The notes: a model not told the origin generated them from the sequence alone. A DNA stretch of 64,000 nt from Serinus canaria (GCF_022539315.1 NC_066343.1:42484466-42548465), one strand, 5' to 3'; positions 47,201 to 61,062 are shown, counted from the first letter of the stretch. Made by a program: numbers and translations.

Positions 47201-50200
47201 GCATAAAAAAATGTAATTCCATTTTCTGCCTAGAAACAGGAAAATAAGGTCTAAATCTAGATCAAGAAGTTGACATGGTTTTCATTAGGTTTCACTTTTA
47301 TTTATAACTCTTTCTTATTGTGCATATTTGAGACCATTTACCTGCCCAAAATGAAGGAAATGCTAAAATGCAAAACCTATAAAGCGCTGGTATGAAGCAC
47401 TGTTGCTGCACTCCTTGCAGCTGCTTTAGTGCTTTGTCTGACCACTCCCCCAGCTCTGTGACTCTCCCTTCACTTGTAAACAGATCCAACCATAATGTAC
47501 AGGCTGGCAGGAGCCTATACATTTTTTTTCTTTTTAAAGAAAATGTTAGTAAGATACAGTGTACTGAGCTTCATTCTGTAATTATCGTGGGAAATCTGAG
47601 GCTGCTTTTCCTGAGGTGAATGGGGGTCCTCTGTGCACAGTTGTCTGGCATCTAAGTAAAATTGTGAATTATCATTGTTTAAATAAGAATTTGGTTATAT
47701 TGAGGGGAAGAGACCTCTCTTATTATGGAGCTAGCATAAGGCTCCCTTATCTCCCAGCAGACCAGAAATGTAGATACATAAGGCTATAAGAAATCGTGGT
47801 GTGGGAGTAACTTTTGTCTTTAAAAAGTAAATGAAAGAGCTTTGAGGCTTTTAAGAGAAAAGTGCCCACAGACCTGTGCTAGTGCACTCAGGAGATGTCC
47901 AGGTATAAATACATTCTTGTTCTAATAGAAGAAATGAAAGCAAGGTCTTGTTCTCTCCCATCTGCCAGGCAAAGTTATGCCCCAACTCTGTCCCAGCAAA
48001 TCTCAGGGAGAAAAGAGATGTCACAAATTTGTCTGGTCAAATGCCAGATCCTGATTATCCTTTCCATTTGCATAAGGGACAGCACAGCTGATCTAAGCTG
48101 ACTGTAAAGCACCTATGGTAAGAGTGATTTGGATAGCCTAAGGATCTTATATTTAAATGCGACTTAAGTCCACTACTAATTTTATTCCATTTGAAGGAAA
48201 GATATTTATGCAAAATTACTTAGAATTTATCTAACTTGTCTGGCACAGCAAAATCCACATACCAAGGCAAGTGATATTTCATCTTACATCATCATTGTTT
48301 CTGTGGTTCCTTCGACGTACTGTAGAAACAGTTTGCAGTTTTCTTCACTAGCCCTGCTATTCCCTTTCGGTGCTCATCATCTGTGTGGGAGAAGCAGCAG
48401 ATCAGTGTTTGCTGCCAGTCCAAAGAGGACTACCCTTGTTCTCACTTCAGTGGTTCATAGCCAACCTCAGTAAACGAGTCTTAGCCAGGTTTCTGGTATG
48501 TTGGTCCAATCTGGTGATCTGCACAGACATTCATTGTATTTAGATGTGGGAGGGGACACCGCAAGGAGAATTATGTGACTCCTGCCTTTGGCTGTGTGTA
48601 GCTGTACCAGGGATGCTGTGAAAATCAGTCCACAGCAAGGAAAAAAGCCTCATTAATCACAGTGTGGACGTGGGCTTCCACTGAGATTTGGCTTAGTCTT
48701 CTTGGGACTTACATAAAAGTCTTTTAATAAAATATTGGAAGGAGCAATTCATGTTATCCAGAAAAAGATTCAGTATGAGGAGCACTGTAAAATATATGTA
48801 GAGTACCTCACAAGCTACTTAACAGATGGGCAAAATTCAGGTGAAACACAGCAGCCATGTGACAACATACTACAGCAGTGTGTGAAAATGTAAATAAAGA
48901 TGAAGAAAACTGTCACACTCTTCAATAAATATTTAATATAGACCAAATAGCTCTGGTTTTCTCAAGCAGTTTTTTATCCTCTCTCTGTCTCGAATTACTA
49001 TGTTGTTTTACAGTGAACTGTGGCTGTCTTTCAGAGAGAAGGAAAGGGATTTTCTTAGATAGACAGAGAGAAGTAAAGGTGTTAAAGTCAGTAGAAGTTT
49101 AACTTCATGAGCAGGCTTAGTGGTTTTCAGTCCGCTCTTTCAAAAATTCTTTGTAAAATAAACACAATCATTACCTTACTTACATAAGGAAGAAAACAAA
49201 ATTACTGAAATTTCAATTTCAAGGAGTCTCTTCTCCTGCAAACTCTCTGACTGAACAAATCAAAGGCTTGGTGTTGGGATGTGGGTACTTTATTTTAACT
49301 TGCACTGTAAAAATTTTTATTAATTTTGTGTGGTTGAGACCAAGCCTGGAGTATCTATATCTGAAAAATATGAAAACCATCTAATAGTACACTTAATAAG
49401 TTCTTATAATATATCCTCAAGAAATCCAAACTCACCATGCTCAATTTTTCTGAATCCTACTCAAATGTGCAGATGGTGAGCACTATTTAGTGACAGTAAA
49501 AATTATAAATATGGTAAAGAAATTAGTTTTGTATCTGCTAAGTTCATTTTCCAAACAAATGGTCTGAGCCACTAGTCTTTGTCCTCTAAGACTTTCTGAC
49601 ACAGACTGTCATTTGACATGGCGTGTTGTTACAATATCAGCTGGCATGAAAAAAGTAAAGAGGAAAAATAATAAAACCAGTGTTACTTGAGAAGATCAGC
49701 CCTGGCCAGTTGTTGGAGTCAGGCAAAAGATGACTTAAGTGCAGGCTTTGTTTATTGCTGCAGTACCCATGTCTAATGTGGTAGTTACATTTTACCATGG
49801 AAACAGACTCATCTTTTTATTTCCAATCACAATCAGTATAGTATTGTTTGGTTGACTTATCTGTAAAGCATTTCTAATTGTTATTTTTGGATTATAATTG
49901 CATATGGTCTTGAAAGTTAAACTTTCCCAGAGCTGGGAAAGGAAAGGAAGTTAAAATTGAAGAAAATGTAAAGAAATAGTTTGCCAAAATGGGCACTTCA
50001 CAATTAAGTGAGAAACAGTGCATAATTTTACTGAATGGCTTCATTTTAACCACATTTACTAAAAGGACAAAAGAATGGCATTTCCGTGACTCTGGAATAA
50101 CAAAGTTTTAGAGATGAGAAATACCAAACTTATTTCTGCCATGAATGCTGCAGAAATTAATGAGTGGCATTGCAGTGATGAATACATTACCATTTTTCCT

Positions 50201-53200
50201 GTCATTTGATTATGATTATTTTGAGATATGTGTATGAAATCTCAAGTCTGAGAATACAATTTCACATTTATAAAACCAGTGCTGTAAACCATTTTCATTC
50301 AGAGGCATGAAAGTTAGGTTGTCAATATAAATTAATTGACTGACAGTGAGGGTAGCAAATATCCACCTATTTGCTAATGGCAGAAAAGCTAGGATTATTG
50401 CTTGTGATGTTAGCAATGACACTCTACTAAAAATTATAAGAAATGTATTCTAAGATAGCCTAACCCCTGTGATTGGCCCAACTGGATGTAACAAAAGAAA
50501 ACAAAGGCTGAGGACATTACCACTTCATTGAGTAAAAACAAAATAGCTAGGATACAAAGTGGCAACCTCCAAAGAACATTAGCTAAAAAGTTCCTTTTAA
50601 TTGAGTTTTGTTGAACTTGCTGGTTATGATGAGCACAGAAATTTGCCTTTAAACAGATTCTGAATGAAAGTGAGAAGAATAAAAAGGAAACAAATGCTTG
50701 TGGAGAACATCCAGAAAAGAGTTTGGAGCAGTAGTCACAAGTAGTAAGTGGAGCAGAGTTGGCCATGGGAGTAGTGTGTCTGATGCATTTTGCAGCAGCT
50801 GGAATAGTGCAAACAACTAAAAATGTAAATAGGCTAAAGGAAGTAGTGTATTTTATCCTCTGGCTTAATGAATGAAACATCATTTTAACAGAGAAGGCAT
50901 TTTCAAATATTTAAAGTATTGCACTGGTATAACATGTAAGAACAGAAGACGTTTCTGGGATTTATATTCTTTTATAACAGAAGCTGAAGCATGAAAATTT
51001 GTCTTACAGAGAATGATTTCTTCATTCTTCTTTTTATCACTAAGGAGGCTTCATGCTGAGCATTTAGATTGGAGACAGATCAAAATGCAGATGCTTTATT
51101 TGGTTACCTTAATAGCTTAATAGGCTTTATGGATTATTAGTCTCACAAGCCTTTTTGAGCTTATAAAATCCCAATGTATTTGCTATTAGAAATTATGAGC
51201 TCAGTCCCAAAAACTCTTACTTGTATGAGCACCTTGGTGACTTGCCTGATCTTTAAGGGTCTGCAAGACGGCCATTCTGTGCTTACAAAAATACTGCAGA
51301 AGACAGAAAGTGCAAGAAATTCCCAAGGGGAACCAGTTAGCCTATAAAACTACCTTATTCCACTCCACTCAGTCCTTGCTAAGGATTTTTGCTCCATTTG
51401 CATTCATGCTAACCAAAAAACAAATGGATTTGTGTGGAAGATGTTCACCAAAACTGTATTTATTTAAAAACTGTGGGTTTCGGTGAAACTGATGAGGAAG
51501 AGAAGTCGTCACCTAGAGTAGGAATATCTGGCTACAAAGTCTGTTCAACGGCATCAGAATTCTGAAATCCAGCTCTTCACATGCAGACGCAAATCTACTC
51601 TGCAATACATCCCCCCCAGTTTTGCCATGGTTTTCCCAGGGATAAAGTTACGCTGTTATCCCCTAAATTGCTGGGTGACCTTCTGTTTGTGTATTCTAGC
51701 CTTGCTGTTTGTTTTGTTTTGACCCTGAAGTTGATATTAAGTCCCTTTATATTGTCATCCTTGGTTCAAAACTGATGTTCATGAGAGTTTTGACACATGA
51801 CTACACTTCTGGCTGGAGCTACTACAGCAAATGCCTTAAAATATCTTGGAGTGGAGTTACGTGGAAAGGTGTAATGAAGAATTAGTTATGAAAACTACTT
51901 ATGAAACTTGATGATTCTTCAGTGTTCAGGGTTCTCCAGTTGACAGTCTGCTTTTTGGGTTAACCCTGACAACTGTTTATTCTTTGGGTATTTTTATAGG
52001 TTTTTTTTCCCATATGTTTCTTTCACTCAGTGGTGTAGTTCAGTGAGGAGAGAATGACCAACCATCGCTGCAGGATGTTCTGGCTCAAGTAGCGCGAATG
52101 TGTACATTTTAGGGTGAACCAACAGGGGTTATAATTGCATCTCTCCATGACGCCTATTCAAATCAAATTCAGCAGACAGATTTACTGCCAGCAGAGCAGT
52201 TCAGTCAATCTCTTTTGAAGAAGTGAGATTTGCACTGCATGGCTTTTCCCACCCAGGTATGTAAAGTTCTGCCACATATTTCTGACCACAGCAATGGTCA
52301 TATGTAAATTTTAGTCCTATAATCAGTGACAGACCTTGCAGAAAATCCAGCAATTTTACAGAGAAATGCAAGACAAGACAGTGAATATGTTAGTGCCATA
52401 AAACTTACAAATGAAAGAGAAAAAGTAAGAAAGAAGTAAAATTGATTCACAAGGTGTTGAGGGGGAAAAAAAATAACACAATTAATTGGTCCTTCTGAGA
52501 GTGTCAGACTGAAGACCAAAACAAAACTAGACTAAGAATCCTGAATGAAACCTTTTCTGCAGGAGATTCTGAAACCTTTTTCATTAAGCATGTGGAATGG
52601 GATTATTCATGTTTAAGACCTGAAAATAGTAATTCTCTTTAAAGAACTTTAAAAAGGCATAGGAAAATGTGCAAGAGTGAGTCATGTACTACTGAGAGCT
52701 GAAGTTTCCCTTAGAAGAACCTAAGAAATTAAGAAAAAGTAGCCATGAAGAAGCCAATATGTTTTACCCAAAACCTTTTAGGGAACTGTTGCTCTTGGTG
52801 CAGTCATTGCTGAAAAGTTTTGCTAATACTTTGGGCGAGATACATACAAAAATATGGGATACAATACATAAGAAGAAGGTTTCCTTCTCAGTGTATACTA
52901 GACTAGGTCTTGCATGTTGCCACACCACCATGCTCACCATTTCAGAAATGAAATTTGCTTGCTTTAACTTGTTTAATCCTAATCAGTGGTTTATGGCTAT
53001 CTACATTTACAAGGTTACCCTCACAAGGATAAAGCAGCAAAAATAGAATTTTATAAGTGAAACTGAGACTCACCTTCATAGTTTCTGAAATCAGAAGAAT
53101 TTGTAGGTATTAGACACTAGGCCTGACTTTGATAAGTGATAAAGGCAAATTTAAAAGGATGTAAATGACCTAGATACCTTTTTTTTTCCTCCACCAGGAG

Positions 53201-55242
53201 AAAACAGTTCATAAAATTTAGATCACAGAGCAAGTTTTCTCTTCAGCTAATGAAAGAAGGGAACAAATAAATTAAGTCAATCTAATGTATTTTTTTCTAC
53301 AAAAGTCAGGCATGCAGATGCCACAAACTGTGAGGTCCTACATGGCAAAAACAAAGTGCAGAAATTATTCCTATTCTCCTTTCTGTAGAGGGCTACACAT
53401 TCTGAGAGACAAAATGCCTGAACTAATTAAACAAAATAGTGCTCCAATTATCTGTTGGAAGAATTACATGAAAATGGATAATAAAAGACTTGCTGCAAAG
53501 GCTTTAAATCTCTCTATTTCAATTAAATAGCAAGTAGGGTATGATTATAGGAAATTCATAGTGCTGTGATGCCAGTAAAAAAAATTCTCTTTCTAAATAC
53601 AATTTATATAAGTATAATCCACACTGCTACATCAACTCTGTGTGTAATATGACTTTTTTTTTGCAGAATATGCAATGGAAGTGATTAGGTTTTGTTTGTT
53701 TGGATCATTTCTACTTCTGGTTCTGTTGGTGTTCTGATATACTTAATTGTCTTTAGCTACAAGATATGCAGTGTCTTTCTTATTAGGTTTTCATGGTACC
53801 TTCATCAGAGACATACACAGACCCCTTTGTTGGGTATTCTTTGATGGCCCCAGAAAGCATAATTATGATTAAGTTGTGCCACGAATTTTTAATGATCACT
53901 ATGGTTTTCATAGAAAAAGATGCAATCATAGATCTCAGGGTTAGTCTTCCTTGGGAGGTCATGGTTGAAAAGATCTAGCCAACAGGTCTACATTTCTCTG
54001 GAAGATTTCTGTCCTGTGTTTCTGAGAGATAAATAACATAAATCAGTTCCTTCCCCCAAAAAATCAGTTTTTAGAATTTAGCCTGCCCCTTGGTCTGTGA
54101 TTGCTTCTCAGGCAGAAAAGAAACACTTCACATACAAAAGAATATAGGCAGTCATTGATCTTTTATTTAATTAGATAGGTAAGAGAAAAACACCACTGAT
54201 TCTGTGGATAGCACATTTTCTACAGGCACACAAACATTTGTACTTTCTGTGTCTTGGAAGCACTTCTGTTTTAGTTTTCCGTCTCTTGACTTATTTTCAT
54301 CCAAGATACCATGTCATTTTATGTGGCCTAAACCAAAGAATGCCCTTTTCTGTATTATGTACAATTGCAAATTAAGCTGGTATAGTTGTTTTAGCCAATT
54401 TATTTCTACCAGTGGAATTAATAAATGTAGCTTCTCCACAGAACTAATGAGAATCTGGAGACCAGTTTTTCCAAAGAGTGTACCAAACCTTCCATTCTAT
54501 GTTGGCTTTTAGGTCCAAAGTCTTTGGTGAAATGACCAGTCCATCCCAATGAAATCTGTACTTTGCTGTTCTCTAGCTGTGCCCAAAAGATTGGTAGGGG
54601 TTGGAAATGCTGTGATAGATTCTGCTAATACAGCAAAATCACTCAGGTCGGTTCTCCAGTCCTTTTTTCACAGATGGCATTACTAATCCAGCAGACAGGA
54701 GCAGCTCTTGTTTATACCCAACCTGAGCAAGCCTTCAGCTAGAAATGAGACATGAAAAGGTTGGAATCCTGTTATAGTTCCTGCTGGGCCATCCTTTAAT
54801 GAGCTCAGAGAGTAGTTTATAAGGTTGTCCTTACTTGCCTGAGACTCTGACTGCGGCGGAGGCCAGGAGTGAAAGCAGTGAGTGGTGGGGCACGTGGCTG
54901 AGCCACAGCGTGACTGCTTGGGGCTGTGTGAAGCTGCTCTGGATGCTGCTTTTGGGAATGGCCTGCCATTCCTTCATCTGGGAGAAACACCAACACAACT
55001 CAATTTGCTATAGCCTTAGGAGAGCAATTTTTGTTGTGTATTGTTTTTCTAAACAGCCATTGCTGCAAGAGCTGACTAGCACAGGTAGGATATGAAGTGA
55101 TTTAAATGCTTTTTGCAGAAATATTTGGGCAGTTGGCCTTGTTGGAGCAGATCATCAATGCAGTTTGATCTGGCTTGTCAGGGTAAGTAACTCGACCTTG
55201 AGCCCTCCATTTTCCCAGCTCTCAGTGTTTAAAGGTAGTCTC

Positions 55243-55269
55243 AGTTACAAGTGTCAGACACTTGTAACT
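55243..55269. other. Perfect 27-bp palindrome (13-bp arms, 1-bp centre)
   Basis: The arm AGTTACAAGTGTC (55243-55255) is followed by a single A and then its exact reverse complement (55257-55269). Outside it, GTAGT (55235-55239) and ACTAC (55274-55278) form a second complementary pair, extending the dyad to 44 bp with small internal loops. Each arm contains CAAGTG, an E-box of CANNTG type that also resembles an NK2-class homeodomain core. With a 1-bp centre, an RNA stem would need to open a few pairs, so a dimeric protein site or DNA cruciform is the simpler reading. Confidence 0.85.
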
Positions 55270-56404
55270 TTAAACTACACCAAAGTCTTCAAATTTTTGC
55301 ATCTGGCTGTCTGCTGGGAGAGGCTCCAGGCTGAGCTGACAATATCCCCACAATCTGCAGGGTGAAAGTAGAGCCTGACTGCATGACTTCAAAAGCCCTT
55401 GTCAGGAAAGGTCTGGGAAAAGGTTTGAAATAGGAGCACATCCTACAGATAAACTTTATTATAAACATAATAAAACCATATTTTGCATTGCAAAATGTGT
55501 CCTTTTTTTCACTGTAGTTTCATATCTAACAAACTATGAGATGGACACCTTCTTTCAGCTGTGGAATAAATATCACCTCTTCTCCTGCATGCATAATCAG
55601 ATCCTGCTCTCAATTAATTTAGTTTTATGCTAATGCCATGAAATTAATTCCAAGTGGTGTGAAATCAGACTTTGAGCCAGGTTTTTTTTGTTTTTTTATC
55701 TGTTGGGCATATGCCAGTGTCCCCTGTACTTGTAATTTTTTTATTAAGAATATGATTTTACCTGATCTTCTTACTTTTTTGTCATGTAATCTCTATGAAC
55801 CAAAATGCAGAGATTTTGATTAAGATTAACTAAGATTTAACTAGAATTAGAATCTTATTTTTAATTAAGATTTAACCAGAATATTGAAAACCATTGAAAG
55901 CCATGATTGGTTTAAGAGAAGATTTCTGTGATTGCAAATAGGAAATTCAGTTTGCAAACAAAACACTGTTAGCAGGAATTGAACAGTGACAAATCTGATG
56001 ATTCTGTCTCTTTCAATAAGGATGGTTTTGAACCAAAAGAAAAAAAATTAATAATAAAAAATTATTTATTAATAAGTAAATAAAATAAACCAAGCACACT
56101 TCAGGTATCACCATTGATATCCACAGCACACAGCACACTAACTGCATACCTTTTATGAAGCATATTAAAAATGTACATACACAGAGATGTCTACTGTAAA
56201 ACTGCCAGCAAAGCTACTGTAAAGCAAACAGGAGGCAGACTTTGGGAGTTCTAATCAGTGTTTCTCCTCATTCTGTCCACACTCTGTTTTAGAAAGGGAA
56301 ATATGACTCTGTAAGATTCAAATACATTTGTTCATTTGACTCTCTTAATCAGCATTACAAGCACAAAAGGTTAATAGAAAAGACCATGTGTATAAAAAAT
56401 ATGA

Positions 56405-56442
56405 AGACCATATAATAAATAAAAGACCATATAATAAAAAAT
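56405..56442. repeat. 19-bp AT-rich tandem pair
   Basis: A unit beginning AGACCATATAATAAA is present at 56405-56423 and 56424-56442, with differences only in the last few A/T bases. Confidence 0.88.
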
Positions 56443-57462
56443 AACTTCAATACATAAAATCCTGATAGGATACTCACTAACTCCCCTGTGAAAGAACCAT
56501 GTTTACTGACAATTTAGCTTGAAACAGACTGCAATTGTCCAAATCTCAGGTGAATATTGTAAAAAGAATCATGCATGCATTGTTCACTGAAGTTTTTATA
56601 TTCATGAAGAGTGATTGCAAAACTAGAAACATATAGATTCATAGCAATGGGATTTTCCAGTTTATGGATTACTTCCAGATGGAGTAACACTGCTCAGCAT
56701 ATAGTGATTTCTGTTTAACTAAAAGTTTTCTTTTTATGACTAACTTAATTTTATAAAAATTGTACCCTAGGGAACTAGATTGTTCCCTCCTGGAGCAACC
56801 AGATTTTGTAGATCCAACAATATGTGCACTACCTGGACACAGATTTTGGGATGTTAAAACCAAAAACATGCTAACCTAGAACATAGCCACAGGAACTGGC
56901 TATTAAATAATCCACAAATATATATACACTAAGGCTCAGAACATGGTTTTATTTGTCATAATAGAATTCTTACCCAGTGTATTTCATTAGGAGGGTCCAG
57001 CTTCACTGTGCAAGTTCAGCTCTTAGTTTCAAATCCCCTCTGTATTGGGCGGCTTCACTCAATGCAAGGGTGTAGTTTTTGTTAAAAGCTCTCCCTAGTC
57101 CTTCCATTTGGTGTGCCTTTTACACTGAAGAAGGACTGTTTGGGCTGGGCAGAATTGAAAATAGTCGGATAAAATAGCCCACTTGTTGCTAAGTGCAGAT
57201 AGTTATGACCACCTTTCTTATTGAAAGCAGATAGCTGAAACAGTGGGAACATCCCTCTCAGGTACAGGGATGTGCTATTCCCTGAAACAGAAGTGTTCCT
57301 GATGGGTTTCCATGAGCAGTGTGATGTGCCTGCCAATGAGATAGGAGAAAAGAAAAGGCACCAGGAAAGTCTAAGATACAATGAAAGAAGCACAGGTTCT
57401 GGAGGAAAAATCATGAGAGGAAAAGACCTCCTCATCACTGTCTACTACTTCCTCCCAAGGGG

Positions 57463-57760
57463 AAGCAGAGGGCCAGGCAGTGATCTCATCTCTCTGGTGA
57501 CCAGTGACAGGATCTGAGGAACATCCTGAGGTTGTGACAGGGAAGGTTTCGTTTGGAAAAGGTTCTTCACCCCGAGCATGGCTGGAACAGCTCCCCAGGG
57601 AGGTGGTCACAGCACCAGCCTGACAGTCCAAGAAGCATTTGGACAGTGCCCTCAGGCACGTGGTGTGACTGTTGGAGCTGTCCTGTGCTGAGCAGGAGCT
57701 GGGCTTGATGGTCCTTGTGGGTGCCTTCCAACTCAGCATATTGTGTGATTCTGTGAGTGT
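57463..57760 (+). mobile_element. CR1 LINE 3' end, sense
   Basis: Sense CR1 3' region: AGGCAGTGATCTCATCTCTC, GGTTCTTCACCCCGAGCATG, GGAACAGCTCCCCAGGGAGG, TGGTCACAGCACCAGCCTGA, TTGATGGTCCTTGTGGGTGC and CTTCCAACTCAGCATATTGT, ending in GTGATTCTGTGA, which is the characteristic CR1 3'-terminal short repeat. 5'-truncated, as is usual for the family. Confidence 0.94.
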
Positions 57761-59418
57761 ATGATAGAGACAGACTGCATTTGGAGAGTGAATGATGGTT
57801 AAAAGGATACTTACAGCTGGGAGTAATGGCATGGTCTTGTGCTTGTGACTTCTGCAGTTGAAGACTGCAGACTTAGAGATCCCAGACTTTAATTTTTATT
57901 GTAGTGGAATGGAATTACATAAGAGATGGATGGAGCTGCTGTGAGTTTCTCTTTTCTTGCTAATTGAAAGACCTTGCAGATTCTGATTTTGGCTGGTGTC
58001 CAAAACAGCATTTCTCAGCAAAATTCTCAGAGAAACTTCACGTTTTGCAGTGAAGCTCATCCAGCAGCTTACAGGTAAAGAAATGCTTTTTCCATAGGCT
58101 GTAAATGGGATAAAGGGGTGAAACACAGTTAAGACCTGTACTTCAGTAGTGCCAGTACTACCACCCTCACTACTTCACCATGAACTCTCTCTTGCTTTCC
58201 TGTAGCTATGGCCTCCTATTACATCCATGTAAGTCCTTCCTAACTCCAGCACATCTGCTTTCCTGAATACCTTATTTTCTTCCATCACATGGGGACTTAT
58301 CCTTGGAGCTGTGTGTTTAGCTTAAATATTAATTGGAAGCTGTTTTGGGAGTACCAGACTTTGCAGGGAAGAGAAACAGAGACACTGGCAATGATTTCCC
58401 TGCAGGCATCAGGTTCATAGTTGTAGGGACAAATCAGTAGTGTGAAAGGCAGTGTGAAATAGCACTGATGAAGGAAGGTGAGCACAAAGATTTTCTGTCT
58501 ATCCTCAGTTACATCATGAAGGACACAATTTCTTTAGTGATCCTGACACTGAGAGCCAAAATGTGGAAGGTCTGGTTGAAGGTCTGAATGTTGTAACCCT
58601 TCATTTAGGAAGAACAGTGACCTTTAGTTCTTTCTGCCTCAGTTTCATCTCTTAGCTCTAAAAGAGTTAAAAAGTAACCTGGCACGTGCCTACTGCAGAT
58701 TGTCCAGAGCATGTCTGTTGGTCTCTAGAATCCCAGCACACAGGGATGCTCTTGATTTCAGAGTCACTAATCTTAGATGTCTTTCATCTTAATGCCAAGC
58801 AGAACACTGTAGAAAAATAGTTAAAAGCAGGTGTAATCAGAGTAAGACAGAAGCTAATGTAGTCCTCTTTTTTCTTCTCCTAATCTGAAGAAGACTCTTT
58901 ATTTTATGGTTGTAGATGAAATTTGGAAATCTGACTTGCTTTTCTGCCCACAGCTCCATCAGGCACACTTGCAGTACAGTGCTGGTTTCTTACCTGCAGG
59001 TTCTTTTGTAAAATTTCTTCTCTATTTCTTCATAAAATATTTTCTCCCTACCATTTCTTACCCCTGCACCAGGTATAAGACAAACCCTTAGATGGCATTT
59101 CCATGTTTCATTTGGTAAGAAGGACCTAAGAGGCAGCGATGGAAAAGCTGAAAAGAGTTATTTGAAGGATTAATATAGAGGCAAAGAGTATTCAGTGTCT
59201 GTTAGGAGAACAGTGAGCCTGAAATACTGTTGAGTCAAACAGGTAAAATTAAAATACTTTATTTTAGTAGTACTTTGTCCTTGAACTAGACATGATATCT
59301 AGTTTCACATTGTAAAACTGAGAACATGTAACATAATACAGTTGATGGGTGAATAAAAAAAATTAAACCATCATATTTTCATTTGTTTCCCTCTTACAAT
59401 GTTGAGGAATTAGTCTAA

Positions 59419-59461
59419 CATCCTAGAGGATGTAAAAAACACTTCTACATCCTATGGGATG
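59419..59461. other. Two adjacent 16-bp palindromes sharing ACATCC...GGATGT arms
   Basis: ACATCCTAGAGGATGT (59419-59434) and ACATCCTATGGGATGT (59446-59461) each have perfect 6-bp inverted arms around a 4-bp centre. They form a direct repeat with an 11-bp spacer (27-bp period, under three helical turns). Possible paired dimer-binding sites; no factor is assigned. Confidence 0.75.
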
Positions 59462-59960
59462 TGCAAGTGTTATGAGTGCTTTGATTACATTAATTCTCAT
59501 ATAAACTTTGAAACCCTAATCTGGGTTCAGACTCGCTAGAGACAAAAATAGTGCAAAAAATTTTAAAATTTTAGATGTTTATAAGAAAAAAAAACATTCT
59601 ACAAGGTACATATTGATCCTTTAGCTATAGCTATTGGAGACGTTGCTCTGAAAGAAGATTTGCTTTGTAGCTTGTTGAAATTAACCTCTATGTTGTGCTC
59701 AGCAGGAGGTACAAAACCCAAATGAGATCAGTTAATTTCTGTAGAGAGGGCAGTCATACCCAGGAACCTGCCCCTAAAGCAATCAGCCTTCTCCATAAGA
59801 AAAAAGTTTAAAAGTTCTTCACAAACAATGTGTCTATGCCTAGTTAACTAATGAGGAACTTTAAAACTGATACCCATGTTCCTGCAGCCCATAGCTGCCA
59901 TCATGCTCCCAGGGATGATGATTTTACATTTTGAAACACAGTTATTTGGAATGTTTGTAC

Positions 59961-59963
<3 letters not shown>

Positions 59964-59989
<26 letters not shown>
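59964..59989. repeat. Poly-T run, 26 bases
   Basis: Uninterrupted T homopolymer. If it is an antisense poly-A tail, the inserted body would lie on the minus strand at higher coordinates (from 59990), but no parent gene is recognised there. Confidence 0.95.
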
Positions 59990-59993
<4 letters not shown>

Positions 59994-61062
59994 GTGTGAA
60001 TTAGACTTCTTTTAATGTTATTACTGTTTCATGGAAAAGGTAGTCCCACAGGATAGCCGAGACTTTCCCTTTGGCCAGTGCTCTATGTTCTAATCTCTGT
60101 CCCTTTCCAACTCCGTGGGAAACATCCACTGTTAGCAATACTCAGCTAGTTTTCCCAATCATTCATTGTTGTACATGTCCCTCACAAATTTGCTTATCCA
60201 GAGAGCTCGACCAGGCATTTCTGCCAGCTGACAGTAAAGTCGGCAGAGATCCTGGTAACAAAAAAGTCGCCTGGAGGGAAGGGCAGATGTGCAATAAGAT
60301 GAGAGAAGTGAGCAGATCCTGGTGGAACAGGGACATGACCAGGGCAGCTGAGGATGTGTTGATTCAGCATTTCCTTCCTATGGGCTGTGCAGGCTGGTTT
60401 CTTCTCTGCGGCTGGGGCTGTCCTTCAGGATCTCCACGGTGCTCGATGTGGAAAGGCAGTGGAACTGCAGCCTTTTTGCCCATGTGATGAATCCTCTGCA
60501 GTATACAGCCAACTGACTGCAGTGAAATGTATTCAGGAGCTGCAAATCAGCGTAGCAACAGCCACAGTTGAGATTTGTCAAACAGTTTCCCCTCTGGGAA
60601 TTATTGTGACCACTTCTAAGGCAAACTCTGAAACCTCCATTATCTGTAGCAGATCCTTTGTGTGTTTAGGCAAGGAGAAGTACCAGGAAATGCTTTCTTT
60701 GCTGGCTTCTTACTAAGCCGCTCAGGTTTGATTGAGTTACAAGAAATTAAGAGCAAGTGTTTCCTGTCAGTGGTCTCTGTGGTGTAGTTGCAGTTCAGAT
60801 TGAAACCTTCCCAGTCCCCTCTTTACATTTTGCTTCTTGTTTTTTAAGTGATTTCACTTCCAAAATTTCTCAAGTTTCAAGAACTTATACTAATGCACTC
60901 ACTTATGCTTTCTCATGTAATGTTGATGCAGAGGCAGCATATTAAAGACTTTAAATCCATGTATTTTGAAGTTATCCACATAAATCCATACTGAAGTACT
61001 TAAACTGTCACTTGTGAACACATGTTTTGTGCATGTGTATCTAATGACTGCTAAGTACCTAG

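Larger units (their letters stand above)
40386..57462 (+). other. SLC24A2: SLC24A2 intron 2, fourth segment (about 17 kb)
   Basis: Long AT-rich intronic stretch without a recognisable exon, tRNA or interspersed element. It includes a 13-bp tandem repeat at 41183-41212, an especially AT-rich block at 42420-43000, a 27-bp perfect palindrome at 55243-55269 and a 19-bp tandem pair at 56405-56442. A 149-codon frame on the minus strand at 50434-50883 looks like antisense of A-rich DNA rather than a gene. Confidence 0.5.

Noticed and set aside
50434..50883. 149-codon minus-strand frame with hydrophobic stretches
   Set aside because: The Phe/Leu/Ser richness follows from antisense reading of A-rich DNA. 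No family signature, splice sites or promoter were recognised.
51643..51664. ACGCTGTTATCCC resembling mitochondrial 16S rRNA
   Set aside because: The match spans only about 13-14 bases and flanking sequence does not follow 16S, so a mitochondrial insertion is not supported.
59849..59878. CTAATGAGGAAC reading LMRN, reminiscent of the NCKX2 cytosolic loop
   Set aside because: The match does not extend beyond four residues and there are no proper splice sites, so it is not an SLC24A2 exon.
60071..60487. 138-codon + strand frame
   Set aside because: It begins at TTG rather than ATG, has no recognisable domain and lies in intronic DNA.
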